In this document: positions 1 through 10,017 of the stretch, piece after piece | How the letters are laid out: each line of letters opens with the position of its first letter | How positions within the stretch are numbered: position 1 is the first letter of the stretch | NCBI GenBank assembly: GCA_035452965.1 | Contig: DAOTCE010000008.1 | Span: forward strand, 1 to 64,000 | Source: Candidatus Paceibacterota bacterium | Lineage (GTDB): Bacteria > Verrucomicrobiota > Verrucomicrobiia > Limisphaerales > UBA8199 | Direction of reading: 5' to 3' | Length of the DNA stretch: 64,000 bases | The notes under the pieces: generated by a model | What the model was told of the DNA's origin: nothing | Database searches by the model: none | Seen by the model: only the letters and a program-made list of their open reading frames with translations | Made by a program: the position numbers and the translations under genes

Positions 1-1215
<1,215 letters not shown>

Positions 1216-1298
1216 GCCCATCGCAGCCGCGGGCATGGCCGGATGGGCCGGAGGCCCGTACTGTTCCGCGGCGCTTGCGGGAGGAACCGTTGAATCGA

Positions 1299-1328
1299 GC
1301 GAGGCTGGCGCACGCCAGCCTCGCTTTT
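1299..1328 (+). terminator. Rho-independent terminator after groEL
   Basis: A perfect 12-bp stem (1299-1310 with 1313-1324, arm GCGAGGCTGGCG) with a very short loop is followed by TTTT. It separates groEL from the tmRNA gene that starts 65 bases further on. Confidence 0.85.
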
Positions 1329-1392
1329 CGTTGAGAGCCGTTGGATCCTTGACCCGTGGGTTGAAATGGGCGAGATTGGCCCTGCAGCTTTT

Positions 1393-1747
1393 GGGGGCGT
1401 ACTGGTTTCGACTTGGAAGATGCGCCAGAGGCGGCATGCCGAGGATGGTTCGTTGGCCTCGTTAATCATCGGACCGAACATTAATTGCTAACGAAGAATT
1501 AGCTCTCGCGGCCTAAGTGCCACGACGTTCGCCGGCGGACACCTGCTGCGCCGGACGAACGCCACAGCAGGTTAGGCCAGTCGCGGCGTCCGCGCGCGCC
1601 TGGTTGAAGCTCTTACCCTGCGGGCTAGGCTGGGCGACTCGGTGTCAGGCCGCAATCGCCTGGTAGAAAACTCTCTCCTGACTAAGCATGTAGTCGCGGC
1701 TGGCAAGTTTGCCAAGGACGCGGGTTCAACTCCCGCCGCCTCCACCA
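1393..1747 (+). ncRNA. ssrA: tmRNA (transfer-messenger RNA)
   Basis: This RNA rescues stalled ribosomes by trans-translation. The 5' end GGGGGCG (1393-1399) pairs with CGCCTCC (1737-1743), including one G-U pair, to form the tRNA-like acceptor stem; discriminator A and encoded CCA follow at 1744-1747. The T-arm GCGGGTTCAACTCCCGC precedes the 3' stem and the 5' arm carries the typical GGTTTCGACT. The tag frame begins at GCT 1487 and reads ANEELALAA before TAA at 1514-1516, so it keeps the ALAA degron end. The total of 355 nt is normal for one-piece tmRNA. The exact resume codon is inferred from the alanine and the frame. Confidence 0.95.
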
Positions 1748-1822
1748 TTTGCGGGAGGCGGGCCTGTCAAACGCTGCCAAAACCACCCGTTGACGGCTGA
1801 GGAACAAATGTTCTGAGGTTTC

Positions 1823-2629
1823 CTACAGTTTACCGAAGAACCTCGCAGCGGTGGCACACGTGGCAGCGCTCAGCTCTTCGAGCGAACAGCCCTTGACCTG
1901 GGCGGCGACTTCGGCGGTCTCCTTCACGTAGGCCGGCTCGCAGCGTTTCCCCCGGTAAGGCGCAGGCGCAAGGAAGGGGCAGTCGGTTTCCAGCATGAAC
2001 TGGTCGAGGGGAGTGGCGGCGAGAGCATTCCGAATCGTCTGATTGCTCTTGAAGGTTAGAATGCCGGTGAAACTAACCAGCGAGCCCAGCGCCAGGATGC
2101 GCCGCATGGCCGTCGCATCGTCGGCGAAGCAATGGAACACGCCGCGCACGCGCCCGGCGAATGGTTGCACCTGGGCAAGCGTGTCTTCCAGCGAGTTACG
2201 CTGGTGAATGACGCAGCCGAGTCCAAGCTCGGCGGCCACTTCCAGGTGCTGGCGGAACAGCTCGATTTGCCTGGCCTTGAAGCGTGCGTCATCGGCGGCA
2301 GTGAACCCGGCTTGCCGGCTCGGCAGGCGGTAGTAGTCCAATCCAGTCTCGCCCAGCGCGACAACCTTGGGATGCCGCGCCAGCTCGCGCAGCGCCGGCC
2401 GGAAATCGTCGGGGGCTTCGAGGGCGTGGGAGGGATGCCAGCCGACGGCGGCATACACGTTGGGGAATTGCTCCGTCAATTCGACGGCGCGCCGGCTGCT
2501 GGCGAGGTCGGTGGCGATGGTAACAATTTTCGTGATACCCGCGGCGGCGGCCCGCGCGATGACCTGGCCCAGGTCGTCAGCGAACTCGGGGCGGCCAAGA
2601 TGGGCGTGAGTGTCATAAAACACCGACAT
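1823..2629 (-). CDS. TatD family metal-dependent deoxyribonuclease
   Basis: A 268-residue protein of standard TatD length. It carries the amidohydrolase-like metal site: N-terminal THAH (residues 7-10), GETGLDYYR near residue 95, VIHQRNS, VFHCFADD, and LETDCPFLAP with the C-terminal catalytic Asp. The family comprises cytosolic TIM-barrel nucleases with 3'-5' DNA exonuclease activity, proposed to act in DNA repair or turnover. The sequence shows a complete barrel. The usual HxR triad is VIHQR, so the histidine is present. It stands alone, convergent with tmRNA and divergent from the isomerase gene at 2760. Which TatD paralogue it is (TatD, YcfH or YjjV type) cannot be decided by eye. Confidence 0.92.
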   Translation of the reverse strand: MSVFYDTHAHLGRPEFADDLGQVIARAAAAGITKIVTIATDLASSRRAVELTEQFPNVYAAVGWHPSHALEAPDDFRPALRELARHPKVVALGETGLDYYRLPSRQAGFTAADDARFKARQIELFRQHLEVAAELGLGCVIHQRNSLEDTLAQVQPFAGRVRGVFHCFADDATAMRRILALGSLVSFTGILTFKSNQTIRNALAATPLDQFMLETDCPFLAPAPYRGKRCEPAYVKETAEVAAQVKGCSLEELSAATCATAARFFGKL

Positions 2630-2759
2630 AGGCTGAAAGTAAGTGCGAGAGAGCAGGCTGCAACCAAAATCCGAAAAATGGGATTGCGTTCGCTAGCCGA
2701 CGCCAGTAATGCTCTGGCGGTCGGTCAATGAATAAACCTGTATAACCTTACGCAACATT

Positions 2760-3791
2760 ATGGCAGACAATTGTTTTCATCCCAGCATCGAAGGAGCGCA
2801 GCACGGAGCCAAGAGTCTTGCGCAGTTCCTTGAATACGCGAAGAGGTCGGGCGCCGCCGGGGCGCAGCCGTCCAATTTCATGCTCCAGAGCGGCACCGGC
2901 TTCAAGAGCGCGAAGGAGATCAAAGACGCGTTTGCCAAGGCCAAGCTGAGCCTGGACGGTGTCTCCGCGCACTGCCCGTTCTGGGTGCACACAACCGCCT
3001 GGACTGGCAGCCCAACCGTCCGGCCATTCATCCCGGGCGACGTGGCGAAAAAGTCGCCCGCGGAGATTGAGAAGTGGGCGGAGGATTACATCCTGCGGCT
3101 GCTGGATTTGTGCGCTGAGCTGGGCGTCAAGATCGTGCCGATGTTCTGGGGCGTGGCGTTTGGGTGGGAGCTGGCGACGGGCTACCCGTGGGGATTCTGG
3201 AAAGGCGGCGACTACGACTTCCTCAAAGAAGGACAAGAGCGCTTTGTCAAGAAGACCGCCAAGATCCGCAAGCAGGCCAAGTCACTAGGCATCTTCCTGG
3301 CCCACGAAATCCACCCCGGCACGGCGGCGATGTGCGCGGATGACTTCAACATGCTGGTGGAGATTTGCAGCGGGGACAAATGCCTCACGGTCAACGCCGA
3401 CCCGTCTCACTGCTGGGAGGGGGAGGATTGGGAGACTCGATTCCTGAAGGTGGCGCCGCGCATCTACGCCTGCCACGTGAAGAACTTCGTCATCCGCCCG
3501 GGCCTGCCACTGCGCATGATGGAGGCGGGCTGGCAAAAGCGCGCGATGCAGTTTGTGGACATCCCCACGGGCGACCTCAACATGATGCGCTATGTGGAGC
3601 TGCTGATCCATACCGGCTATCCCCAGCGCTACTGCCAGGTGATGGGCACCAAGTCCGCGCCGCTGATTGTCGAGGCCGAGAGCGCCTACCGCGATTTGGA
3701 CGCTACCAGCGCCAACGGCATCCAATACGTGCGCGACAACCTCTGCTTTCCGCTGGCTGCCGGCTCGTTCGAGGACGGCATGGGCGCGTAG
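2760..3791 (+). CDS. Sugar phosphate isomerase/epimerase-like TIM-barrel protein
   Basis: A 343-residue protein with the xylose-isomerase-like (AP endonuclease family 2) fold. Visible metal-ligand segments are AHEIHPG, NADPSHCWEGEDW and ACHVKNF, followed by the YCQVMGTKSAPLIVEAESAYRD block. Such enzymes isomerise or epimerise sugars and inositols using a divalent metal in the cytosol; no signal peptide is seen. The ATG at 2760 follows a TATAAC-like box (about 2737), so the transcript could start close to the gene. A weak hairpin follows the stop. The substrate cannot be told from the sequence. The abundance of Gfo/Idh dehydrogenases in the window suggests a role in oxidised sugar metabolism, which is inference. 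Confidence 0.85.
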   Translation: MADNCFHPSIEGAQHGAKSLAQFLEYAKRSGAAGAQPSNFMLQSGTGFKSAKEIKDAFAKAKLSLDGVSAHCPFWVHTTAWTGSPTVRPFIPGDVAKKSPAEIEKWAEDYILRLLDLCAELGVKIVPMFWGVAFGWELATGYPWGFWKGGDYDFLKEGQERFVKKTAKIRKQAKSLGIFLAHEIHPGTAAMCADDFNMLVEICSGDKCLTVNADPSHCWEGEDWETRFLKVAPRIYACHVKNFVIRPGLPLRMMEAGWQKRAMQFVDIPTGDLNMMRYVELLIHTGYPQRYCQVMGTKSAPLIVEAESAYRDLDATSANGIQYVRDNLCFPLAAGSFEDGMGA

Positions 3792-3826
3792 CCTGGCAGT
3801 TTGTTAGAGGAGCTTAACCGCTTGCA

Positions 3827-3862
3827 CCCTCTCTCTTCCGGTTGGAAGGGAGAGGGCTTTCT
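3827..3862 (+). terminator. Possible terminator after the isomerase gene
   Basis: CCCTCTCTCTTCC (3827-3839) pairs with GGAAGGGAGAGGG (3844-3856) with one G-U pair and a four-base loop, followed by CTTTCT. The T-run is weak. Confidence 0.45.
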
Positions 3863-3870
3863 ATTGCGGG

Positions 3871-4068
3871 TCAATTCACGCCCGTCCGATTGAGCAGGTA
3901 GATTATCACGCCAACTGCCACGCATGCGGCCACGCTAAGAAAGACAGCAAAGTACAACGACTGCATCTTCCGAGTGCGAACGTGCCTCGGGTTACCTGGA
4001 AAAAGCAATTGCGCCAACCTGCCCATCTTGCCCGGCAAGGAATATAGACGCGGCGATGAGTTTCGCAA
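3871..4068 (-). CDS. Small single-span membrane protein, hypothetical
   Basis: A 65-residue frame whose C-terminal half is one clear transmembrane segment (SLYFAVFLSVAACVAVGVII) followed by a short polar tail. An internal Met 31 residues from the end could be the true start, giving a 31-residue protein that is nearly all membrane segment. No family is recognised. It lies between the isomerase gene and tRNA-Ser with no partner. The hydrophobic segment is the only support; a chance frame is possible. Confidence 0.3.
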   Translation of the reverse strand: MRNSSPRLYSLPGKMGRLAQLLFPGNPRHVRTRKMQSLYFAVFLSVAACVAVGVIIYLLNRTGVN

Positions 4069-4142
4069 TCATTCATTCCCTGAATCCAGATTAGGCAGGG
4101 AGCCGACACCGCTACCGGGAACCGGCAACGGAGCGTCGGAAT

Positions 4143-4233
4143 TGGCGGAGAGACTGGGATTCGAACCCAGGGTGGGGTATAAGCCCACTCACGCTCTCCA
4201 GGCGTGCGCTTTAAACCACTCAGCCATCTCTCC
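4143..4233 (-). tRNA. tRNA-Ser (anticodon GGA)
   Basis: On the minus strand the 5' end GGAGAGA pairs with TCTCTCC, followed by discriminator G and encoded CCA (4143-4145). The anticodon loop reads CTGGAGA, giving GGA (reads UCC/UCU). A long variable arm and the T-arm CTGGGTTCGAATCCCAG are typical of class II tRNA-Ser. Length is 91 nt. Confidence 0.95.
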
Positions 4234-4529
4234 AGCCGTTCAACTTCAATGGACTACGTTTTCGATCCGGCGCTCAGCCTTACGGCTTGAAGCCGCAACC
4301 TGAATTCGGCGGGAGGTCCTCTGACCGCGCAGGCAAGCTTCGGCAGAGGATGCCCGAACCGAACCGGGCTCGTCACGTACCATCGCGCATGTTATTCACA
4401 TGAATCTGAGTTAAGCGCAAGCCGATTCGGCACTCCGGGTCACTGAAGTTTGCTTCACAAGCCGGCCACGCGACCGTATCGTTGGGCAACGAAACCCAGG
4501 CTGGCTTGGGGACTGGCAGGTTCGAAGAG

Positions 4530-7500
4530 ATGTACGGCTGGCAAAAGCGCGACGAGGCGGCCAATCTGCCCCCGGGCAGGCTGACCAAGCTGGTCCCATT
4601 GCTGGCGGCGGCGCTGATTACGGTTTGTTTCGTGTCGTTCCCCTCTGCACCGCCGGACAATGACGTGGATTCCTCCTTAAGCGCTGGGTTGAACTACGCT
4701 CAGGAGGAGGGGCTCCAGTTTGGTTCTGACCTGGTGTTCACGTATGGGCCGCTGGGATTCCTGATGTTTTACTATTACTCGCCCTGCGCCGCGGGTTGGC
4801 GCATGGCGGCAGACGTGGCGTATTGCCTGGCGACAGCCGTTGGATTATGCCTGCTGGCGTGGCGATTGCGACCGCTGTGGCGCTGGGGGTTGCTGCTGCT
4901 GTTTCTCTGGATCGCCCCCAACATTCCGACTCGGGCAGACCTGGTGATTAATATCGGACTGCTATCCTGGAGCTTGCTGTGTTTGGTCGAATCCGGTTAC
5001 CGCCTTCTGGGGTGCTTGCTGGCGTTTGCGGTTCTCGCGGCTTTTGCCGCGCTGGCGAAGATTTCGTTTCTTTTCACCGCCACTGTCGGCGTGGCGGTGG
5101 TTGCGGGAGACCTGGCACTGCACGGACGTTGGCGGTTGGCGGTGGGGATGACCGCTGGCTTCGGCACAGCATTCGTATTGGGCTGGGCAGGCGCGGGGCA
5201 AGCGTTCGCGAGTCTGGGCGCCTATTTGGCTAACGGTCTGGCAGTGGCGCGGGCCTACAATGGCGCGCTGGGTTGGGAAGGTCCGGTTCTGCTGCAGAGC
5301 TTATGCCTGGCGCTGGCGCTGGTGGTCCTAGTCATGATTATCCTGCGCGTGGCGGCGGCGTTTGAGGGCGGCCAGGCGCAGCGAACTGCCCGTCTGGGTT
5401 TGTTGCTGGCGTGGTTGTTGTTGCTGAGCTTTGCGGCTTGGAAATATGGGTCCGTGCGGTCGGGGCGGGAGGTGTACTTCCTCGGGTTCATCGCGGTGTT
5501 GGCGTTTGGTTTGGAGACGCTGCCCGGCGAGGGGCGGGTGGCGCGCCGGTGGGCCCGGGGCCTGGCATTGGGTGTCTGCGGGTTGTCATTGATAACCATG
5601 CAAGTGAACTGTTTCGCAGGCTGGCCTGGATCGTTCCGGGTGCCGTTTCGCACGTTCGGGCAGAATCTGTCCTGGCTGATGAACCCGGCTGGCTATCGGT
5701 GCCAGATGGAGGAGGCGCTGGGCGCGAGGCGGCGCGAAGCGCAATTGCCGCGCTGCACTGAACAGATCGGGCGCGCCAGTGCAGACGTGTTTGGCCACTG
5801 GCAGGCCTACGCCTTGCACAACGGCTGGAACTATCGCCCGCGCCCGGTCTTCCAAAGCTACGTCGCGTGCAGCCGGGCATTGATGCAGCTAAACGAGAGT
5901 TTTTACCTATCCAAGGCGGCACCCGAGTATGTGCTGTTCCGGCTGTTCGCGCTTGACCGGAAATTCCCATCATTGGAGGACGCAATGGTGTTGCGAACGC
6001 TGCTGGCTAATTACCAGCCCATAGCCGCCGAAGACCGGTTCCTCTTGTTGAGGCGAATCGGCACGAAGCGGCCCGTCCTTTCACTGGTCCGCGAGGGAAC
6101 CGTGCAGCCGGGCCAGGCAATTGACTTGCGCGAATTCGGGAACACGGATTTGTGGCTTGAAATTTCCCTGCAACCGACCCTCTTGGGCCGGCTGAGACAG
6201 GCACTTTACCGGCCACCGACAGTTCGACTAGCTGCGTGGCGCGAGCCCGGCGGAAAGCTGATGGTCCGAAATCGAGCTCCCGCCCAGATGCTGGCGGCCG
6301 GCTTCCTGGCCAGTCCGCTCCTGCTCAACAACGACGACGTGCTGAACCTCTATGCGGACCGGGCGGTCGCGCGTCCGGGCGCCTGCTCCGTCGAGTTGCT
6401 GCCGGGTGAAGGGTGTTACTGGCAGGAGACCATTCACTATCGCATCCACAAGGTGCAAAGTCGGTTAGGCCGGTGCGTGCCGGCGGATTTGGCGGAGCAG
6501 TTGTCCGAGCAAATGTCCGGGCAGCAGGCGGCAGGGCAGAGTTCACTCAATGCTAGCCCCTCTGCGGTTGCGGCTCCTGCCTCGCCGGCGAAGCATCTGT
6601 TCAGGCTGTTTCCGGTGGCGCGATGGCGACCGGCGGCGCCACTGCCTGGGGGATGGCAGGAGAACGTCACCTTCGGGTTGTTTCTGGCGGCACCGATGGC
6701 GAGCATCGGTTTGCTGCTGGTATTTGTCAGACGAGGCAGGAGGGGTGTAGCTCCAACCGGCTGGGGCCGCCTGGTCATCGGGAACGCCCTGGTTCTGGCT
6801 TGCCTGGTAACACCGGTCTTGCTGGTTGGGGAAACTTACTTCCGTTTCTGCTGTGACACCACGGACTCGCTGGCCTTCACCCGGATTTCGGAGCGTTGGG
6901 TGCAGCGTCATTGGCGCGTGAACGGCGCGGGCAGCCGTGATAATCTGGAATACTCGCCCGCGCTGACGTCCGGCAGACGCCGGATCAGTTTCGTCGGGGA
7001 TTCCTTCACCGCGGGGCATGGCATCAAAGATGTGGGAGACCGGTTCGCGAATCGGCTGCGCCAGGCCCATCCGGATTGGGAGATTCACCTGCTGGCCTCG
7101 GTTGGTTTGGACACGGGCGGGGAGATGACAGTGATGAAGAAGGCTATTGCGCGAGGCTACCAGCTGGATCAGGTGGTGTTAGTCTATTGCCTGAATGACA
7201 TTGGCGACCTGCTGCCCCCGCAAGCCGACGCCACCAGGCGCATCCTGGCAGAGCTCGACAACAGCGGCTGGCTGGTGCGCAACAGCTACATGATGAATCT
7301 CTGGTATCATCATTACCGGGCGTCGCGGGATCCATATCTGGGGAACTACTGTGCCTTTGTGCGCGAGGCTTACAACGGCGCGGTCTGGGAGCGGCAACAG
7401 GAGCGGCTGAAGGCCTTTCGCGACCTGGTTCAAGCTCAGGGCGGGCGTCTTGCCGCGGTCACCTTTCCATTCCTGCACGCCCTCGGGCCCAACTACGAAT

Positions 7501-7712
7501 ACCGGCCGGTTCACGTCAAATTGGATGAGCTCTGGCACGAGTTGGGGGTGCCGCACCTTGATCTGTTGGAAGTCCTTGAGGGCCTGCCGCCGAGCCGGTT
7601 GACGGTGAATCGGTATGACGCCCACCCCAACGAATACGCCCACCAACTCGCCACCGCGGCGATTGACCAATGGTTGCAGAAGCTCATGGCGATCCGCCCT
7701 CGGCCGGATTGA
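4530..7712 (+). CDS. Polytopic membrane protein (GT-C-like) fused to a C-terminal SGNH/GDSL hydrolase
   Basis: A ~1060-residue protein. Residues ~20-400 hold about ten hydrophobic spans; after the first, an extracytoplasmic loop with PDNDVDSS and FGSDLVFTYGPLG resembles the acidic loop of lipid-dependent GT-C glycosyltransferases (inference). A polar middle of ~300 residues follows, then two more spans. The C-terminal ~280 residues form an SGNH hydrolase with nucleophile motif GDSFTAGHG (Ser ~825) and DAHPN near the end. It may add or remove acyl groups on a glycan outside the membrane. The start chosen is ATG 4530, just before the first span; TTG 4482 in the same frame lacks a ribosome site. 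A convergent family 2 glycosyltransferase follows at 7799, which fits envelope-glycan synthesis. Confidence 0.7.
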   Translation: MYGWQKRDEAANLPPGRLTKLVPLLAAALITVCFVSFPSAPPDNDVDSSLSAGLNYAQEEGLQFGSDLVFTYGPLGFLMFYYYSPCAAGWRMAADVAYCLATAVGLCLLAWRLRPLWRWGLLLLFLWIAPNIPTRADLVINIGLLSWSLLCLVESGYRLLGCLLAFAVLAAFAALAKISFLFTATVGVAVVAGDLALHGRWRLAVGMTAGFGTAFVLGWAGAGQAFASLGAYLANGLAVARAYNGALGWEGPVLLQSLCLALALVVLVMIILRVAAAFEGGQAQRTARLGLLLAWLLLLSFAAWKYGSVRSGREVYFLGFIAVLAFGLETLPGEGRVARRWARGLALGVCGLSLITMQVNCFAGWPGSFRVPFRTFGQNLSWLMNPAGYRCQMEEALGARRREAQLPRCTEQIGRASADVFGHWQAYALHNGWNYRPRPVFQSYVACSRALMQLNESFYLSKAAPEYVLFRLFALDRKFPSLEDAMVLRTLLANYQPIAAEDRFLLLRRIGTKRPVLSLVREGTVQPGQAIDLREFGNTDLWLEISLQPTLLGRLRQALYRPPTVRLAAWREPGGKLMVRNRAPAQMLAAGFLASPLLLNNDDVLNLYADRAVARPGACSVELLPGEGCYWQETIHYRIHKVQSRLGRCVPADLAEQLSEQMSGQQAAGQSSLNASPSAVAAPASPAKHLFRLFPVARWRPAAPLPGGWQENVTFGLFLAAPMASIGLLLVFVRRGRRGVAPTGWGRLVIGNALVLACLVTPVLLVGETYFRFCCDTTDSLAFTRISERWVQRHWRVNGAGSRDNLEYSPALTSGRRRISFVGDSFTAGHGIKDVGDRFANRLRQAHPDWEIHLLASVGLDTGGEMTVMKKAIARGYQLDQVVLVYCLNDIGDLLPPQADATRRILAELDNSGWLVRNSYMMNLWYHHYRASRDPYLGNYCAFVREAYNGAVWERQQERLKAFRDLVQAQGGRLAAVTFPFLHALGPNYEYRPVHVKLDELWHELGVPHLDLLEVLEGLPPSRLTVNRYDAHPNEYAHQLATAAIDQWLQKLMAIRPRPD

Positions 7713-7798
7713 TGGCCGGTTCAGAGTAGAGCACTATGTCGCACCTGATTTTCTAAACGAAACTGGAAGCAAAGAGACGGACGAAGCGCGAGGTTACC

Positions 7799-8584
7799 TC
7801 ATCGTGCTTTTCTGTAGTCACCGCGGCTAAAGTACTTCTCGAGCCAGACGTAGAGGCAGATGAACAGATATCGGCTGCCCATCTCCCGGAGCTTAAGCTT
7901 GGCCACGCCCGTGCGCCGGTTGCGCCAGGTGATGGGGATGACCGTCCAGGAAAATCCCCGGACGATCGCCTTGAGCGGCAATTCGACGGTCAGGTTGAAG
8001 TGCGGCGCGATGAGCGGGCGGCACCCCTCGATGACCTCGCGCCGGTAGGCCTTGAAGGCGTTGGTCGTGTCATTGAGGCGGATGGCAAAGAGGGCCTTGA
8101 GAAAGAAGTTCGCCAAACGATTGATGAAGAGCTTGATCTTCGGGTAGTCAATCACCCCGCCCCCCTTCAGGAAGCGGCTCCCAAAAACGCAGTCCCAGCC
8201 CCGGTTCAACTCCTGCCAGTAGCGCACGACGTCCCGGCAATCGTCCGATTCATCGGCCATCATGATGACCACTGCGTCGCCCTTCATGTGGTTCAACCCG
8301 CAGATGATCGCCCGGCCAAAGCCGTGCGGTCCCTCGTTCTTTACCGGCGTCAGTTCGGGGACTTTGGCCTGGAGATCAGTGAGCAGTTCCCAGGTTCTGT
8401 CCGCGCTGCCATCGTCCACCACGAGAAGTTCATGCGGCACGTTATGGAGCCGCAGTTCAAGGTGGAGATGCTCGACGGTTGAACAGATGCATCCCTCCTC
8501 ATCGCACGCGGGTATGACGACCGAAAGCAATGAAAGCGGGCGCGCGTGGGCCGGAGGGGAATCGTGTGACGTCTTGTTGGCCAT
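7799..8584 (-). CDS. Glycosyltransferase family 2 (polyprenyl-phosphate sugar transferase type)
   Basis: A 261-residue GT-A protein of the dolichol-phosphate-mannose synthase type. Visible are LSVVIPACDEEG at the N-terminus, LLVVDDGSADRT, the GFGRAIICGL turn, the metal-binding MADESDD (usually DxDxQ/D-like), and VFGSRFLKGGG. The short hydrophobic end YLFICLYVWL may touch the membrane, but there is no C-terminal GtrA-like domain. Such enzymes load a sugar onto an undecaprenyl-phosphate carrier that a GT-C enzyme then uses outside the membrane; the neighbouring 1060-residue protein is a plausible user. The two genes converge, so they are not one operon. Substrate is unknown. Confidence 0.88.
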   Translation of the reverse strand: MANKTSHDSPPAHARPLSLLSVVIPACDEEGCICSTVEHLHLELRLHNVPHELLVVDDGSADRTWELLTDLQAKVPELTPVKNEGPHGFGRAIICGLNHMKGDAVVIMMADESDDCRDVVRYWQELNRGWDCVFGSRFLKGGGVIDYPKIKLFINRLANFFLKALFAIRLNDTTNAFKAYRREVIEGCRPLIAPHFNLTVELPLKAIVRGFSWTVIPITWRNRRTGVAKLKLREMGSRYLFICLYVWLEKYFSRGDYRKAR

Positions 8585-8693
8585 GCCTGGACTTGGGGGC
8601 AGATTCTAGTCCGGCGTGGCGCAAGGGCAAGCCAAAGCAGAGCCAGGTCCCGGAAGACATCGGCTAGTCGTCCAGCCGCTTGGCCCGGCTCCT

Positions 8694-9473
8694 TCAGGCT
8701 GGAGGATCAGATGAGTCCGCCAGGGGCTTCCGATTGGCCAGGACGGCCTGTTCTGCGGCGAGAATGCTCTGGCACATGGCGTCGGCATCAGTCACTTGCC
8801 GAAGGTCGGCAAGCAAGTCCGTCTTCTGCGCCATCAGGCACAAGCGAGCCAGCGTGTGCAGATGCATTCGGTCATCCGGACAGCCGATCAGGAAGAAGAG
8901 GTCGGTCGGCTGACCGTCCGGCGCGCCGAACGGGATCTGCTGGATGGTCCGGCCCAGGGCCAGAAAAGAGGCTTCAAACAGATAGGACTCCGGATTGCGT
9001 GAATGCAGCAGGGCCAGACCGCCCGGGATGCCGGTTGAGCACAACTCCTCTCGCGCCTGCAAACCCTCCAACAGCGTTTGCGGATCGCAGACGCGCCCGG
9101 TCTTCTCGGCCAGAGCCACCATTTGGCGCAGCACGGACGCTTTGGTCTTGGCTGTCATGGCCGGCTCGATGAACCCGGGCTGGATCATGTCCGGCATGAT
9201 GGCCTCGTTTGGGACGATCTGCCGGGTGCCGCGGGAGGATCGCTGGTGGTAATCGGCCAGGGGCCGGCCTTCCAAGCCGAGGATGCGTTGCGAGGCCCAC
9301 GAATCAATATCCACCTTGCGGAACACCAGCCGTTCGCCGTGCCGCTCGAAGGGGATATGCTTGTCTTTTACCAACCGCTCGATGTCGGCACCGCTCAGGT
9401 GCAGATAACGAGCCACCTCGTCAAGGCCGTAGGTCCGGTAAGGCATGCGTTGCGGGCCGCGCCTGCCCACCAT
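8694..9473 (-). CDS. HTH DNA-binding domain fused to a PTS EIIA (nitrogen/fructose type) domain
   Basis: A 259-residue fusion. Residues ~10-65 are an excisionase/MerR-like helix-turn-helix (YGLDEVARYLHLSGADIERL, then FRKVDIDSWASQRI). Residues ~105-250 resemble PTS EIIA type 2: REELCSTGIPGGLALLHSR aligns with the EIIA-Ntr active-site strand, placing the phosphorylatable histidine at residue 157, and the later block PTDLFFLIGCPDDRMHLHTLARL is typical. It is probably a transcription regulator tuned by phosphorylation state. An alternative start is Met10 (9446), equally likely. It lies 28 bases after ferritin on the same strand, so the two may be cotranscribed. No HPr or EI gene is in the window. 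Confidence 0.8.
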   Translation of the reverse strand: MVGRRGPQRMPYRTYGLDEVARYLHLSGADIERLVKDKHIPFERHGERLVFRKVDIDSWASQRILGLEGRPLADYHQRSSRGTRQIVPNEAIMPDMIQPGFIEPAMTAKTKASVLRQMVALAEKTGRVCDPQTLLEGLQAREELCSTGIPGGLALLHSRNPESYLFEASFLALGRTIQQIPFGAPDGQPTDLFFLIGCPDDRMHLHTLARLCLMAQKTDLLADLRQVTDADAMCQSILAAEQAVLANRKPLADSSDPPA

Positions 9474-9501
9474 CCGGCCCGGCGCCGCCTGGAGGCCAGC
9501 A

Positions 9502-10008
9502 CTAATCCTTGTCTTCTTCGGCCCGGCGTCCCGCCTCGCGGTCTATTTGGTAAAGGGCGCCGCGGTGATCGCCGGCCAGTTCGAGTTTGGTAAGGAGATC
9601 GCTGACGTTCCGTTCCTCCTCGACCTGCTCATCGAGGAACCACTTAAGGAATGACAGAGTGGCATAGTCTTTCTCCGCGGCCGCCAGTTCGTATATGGCG
9701 TAGATCGCGGCCGAAACCTTCTGTTCGTGGCCCAGGCTGGCCTTGAAGGCGTCCAGGGGCGACCTGTAATCGCACTTGGGCTCGGCGATGCTTTGTAAAC
9801 CTACTTTGCCGCCCCGTTCCACCACATACTTGAAGAAGCGGTTGGCGTGATCCAATTCCTCCTTGCTCTGGACTCTCATCCATTTGCCGAAGCCGGTGAA
9901 GGGGGTGCGCTCGAAATACGCCGCCATGCCCAGGTAGGCGTAAGCGGAGGAGAATTCGAGGTTGATTTGGTCGTTCAGAACCTTTTCTAGCTTGCTGGAT
10001 AGTTTCAT
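9502..10008 (-). CDS. Ferritin (FtnA-like, non-heme iron storage)
   Basis: A 168-residue four-helix-bundle ferritin from the second Met; a TTG three codons upstream (10017) is possible. The di-iron centre residues are visible: the first-helix Glu in QINLEFSSAYAYLGM, the ExxH in SKEELDHANRFF (here EELDH), and the later EQVEEERNVSDLL block. Bacterial ferritins assemble as 24-mers, oxidise Fe(II) and store the mineral in the cytosol. The C-terminal extension ending RRAEEDKD is polar. It is followed closely on the same strand by the HTH-EIIA gene, an unusual partner, which could link iron storage to carbon or nitrogen status (inference). Confidence 0.94.
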   Translation of the reverse strand: MKLSSKLEKVLNDQINLEFSSAYAYLGMAAYFERTPFTGFGKWMRVQSKEELDHANRFFKYVVERGGKVGLQSIAEPKCDYRSPLDAFKASLGHEQKVSAAIYAIYELAAAEKDYATLSFLKWFLDEQVEEERNVSDLLTKLELAGDHRGALYQIDREAGRRAEEDKD

Positions 10009-10017
10009 GGTGCACAA

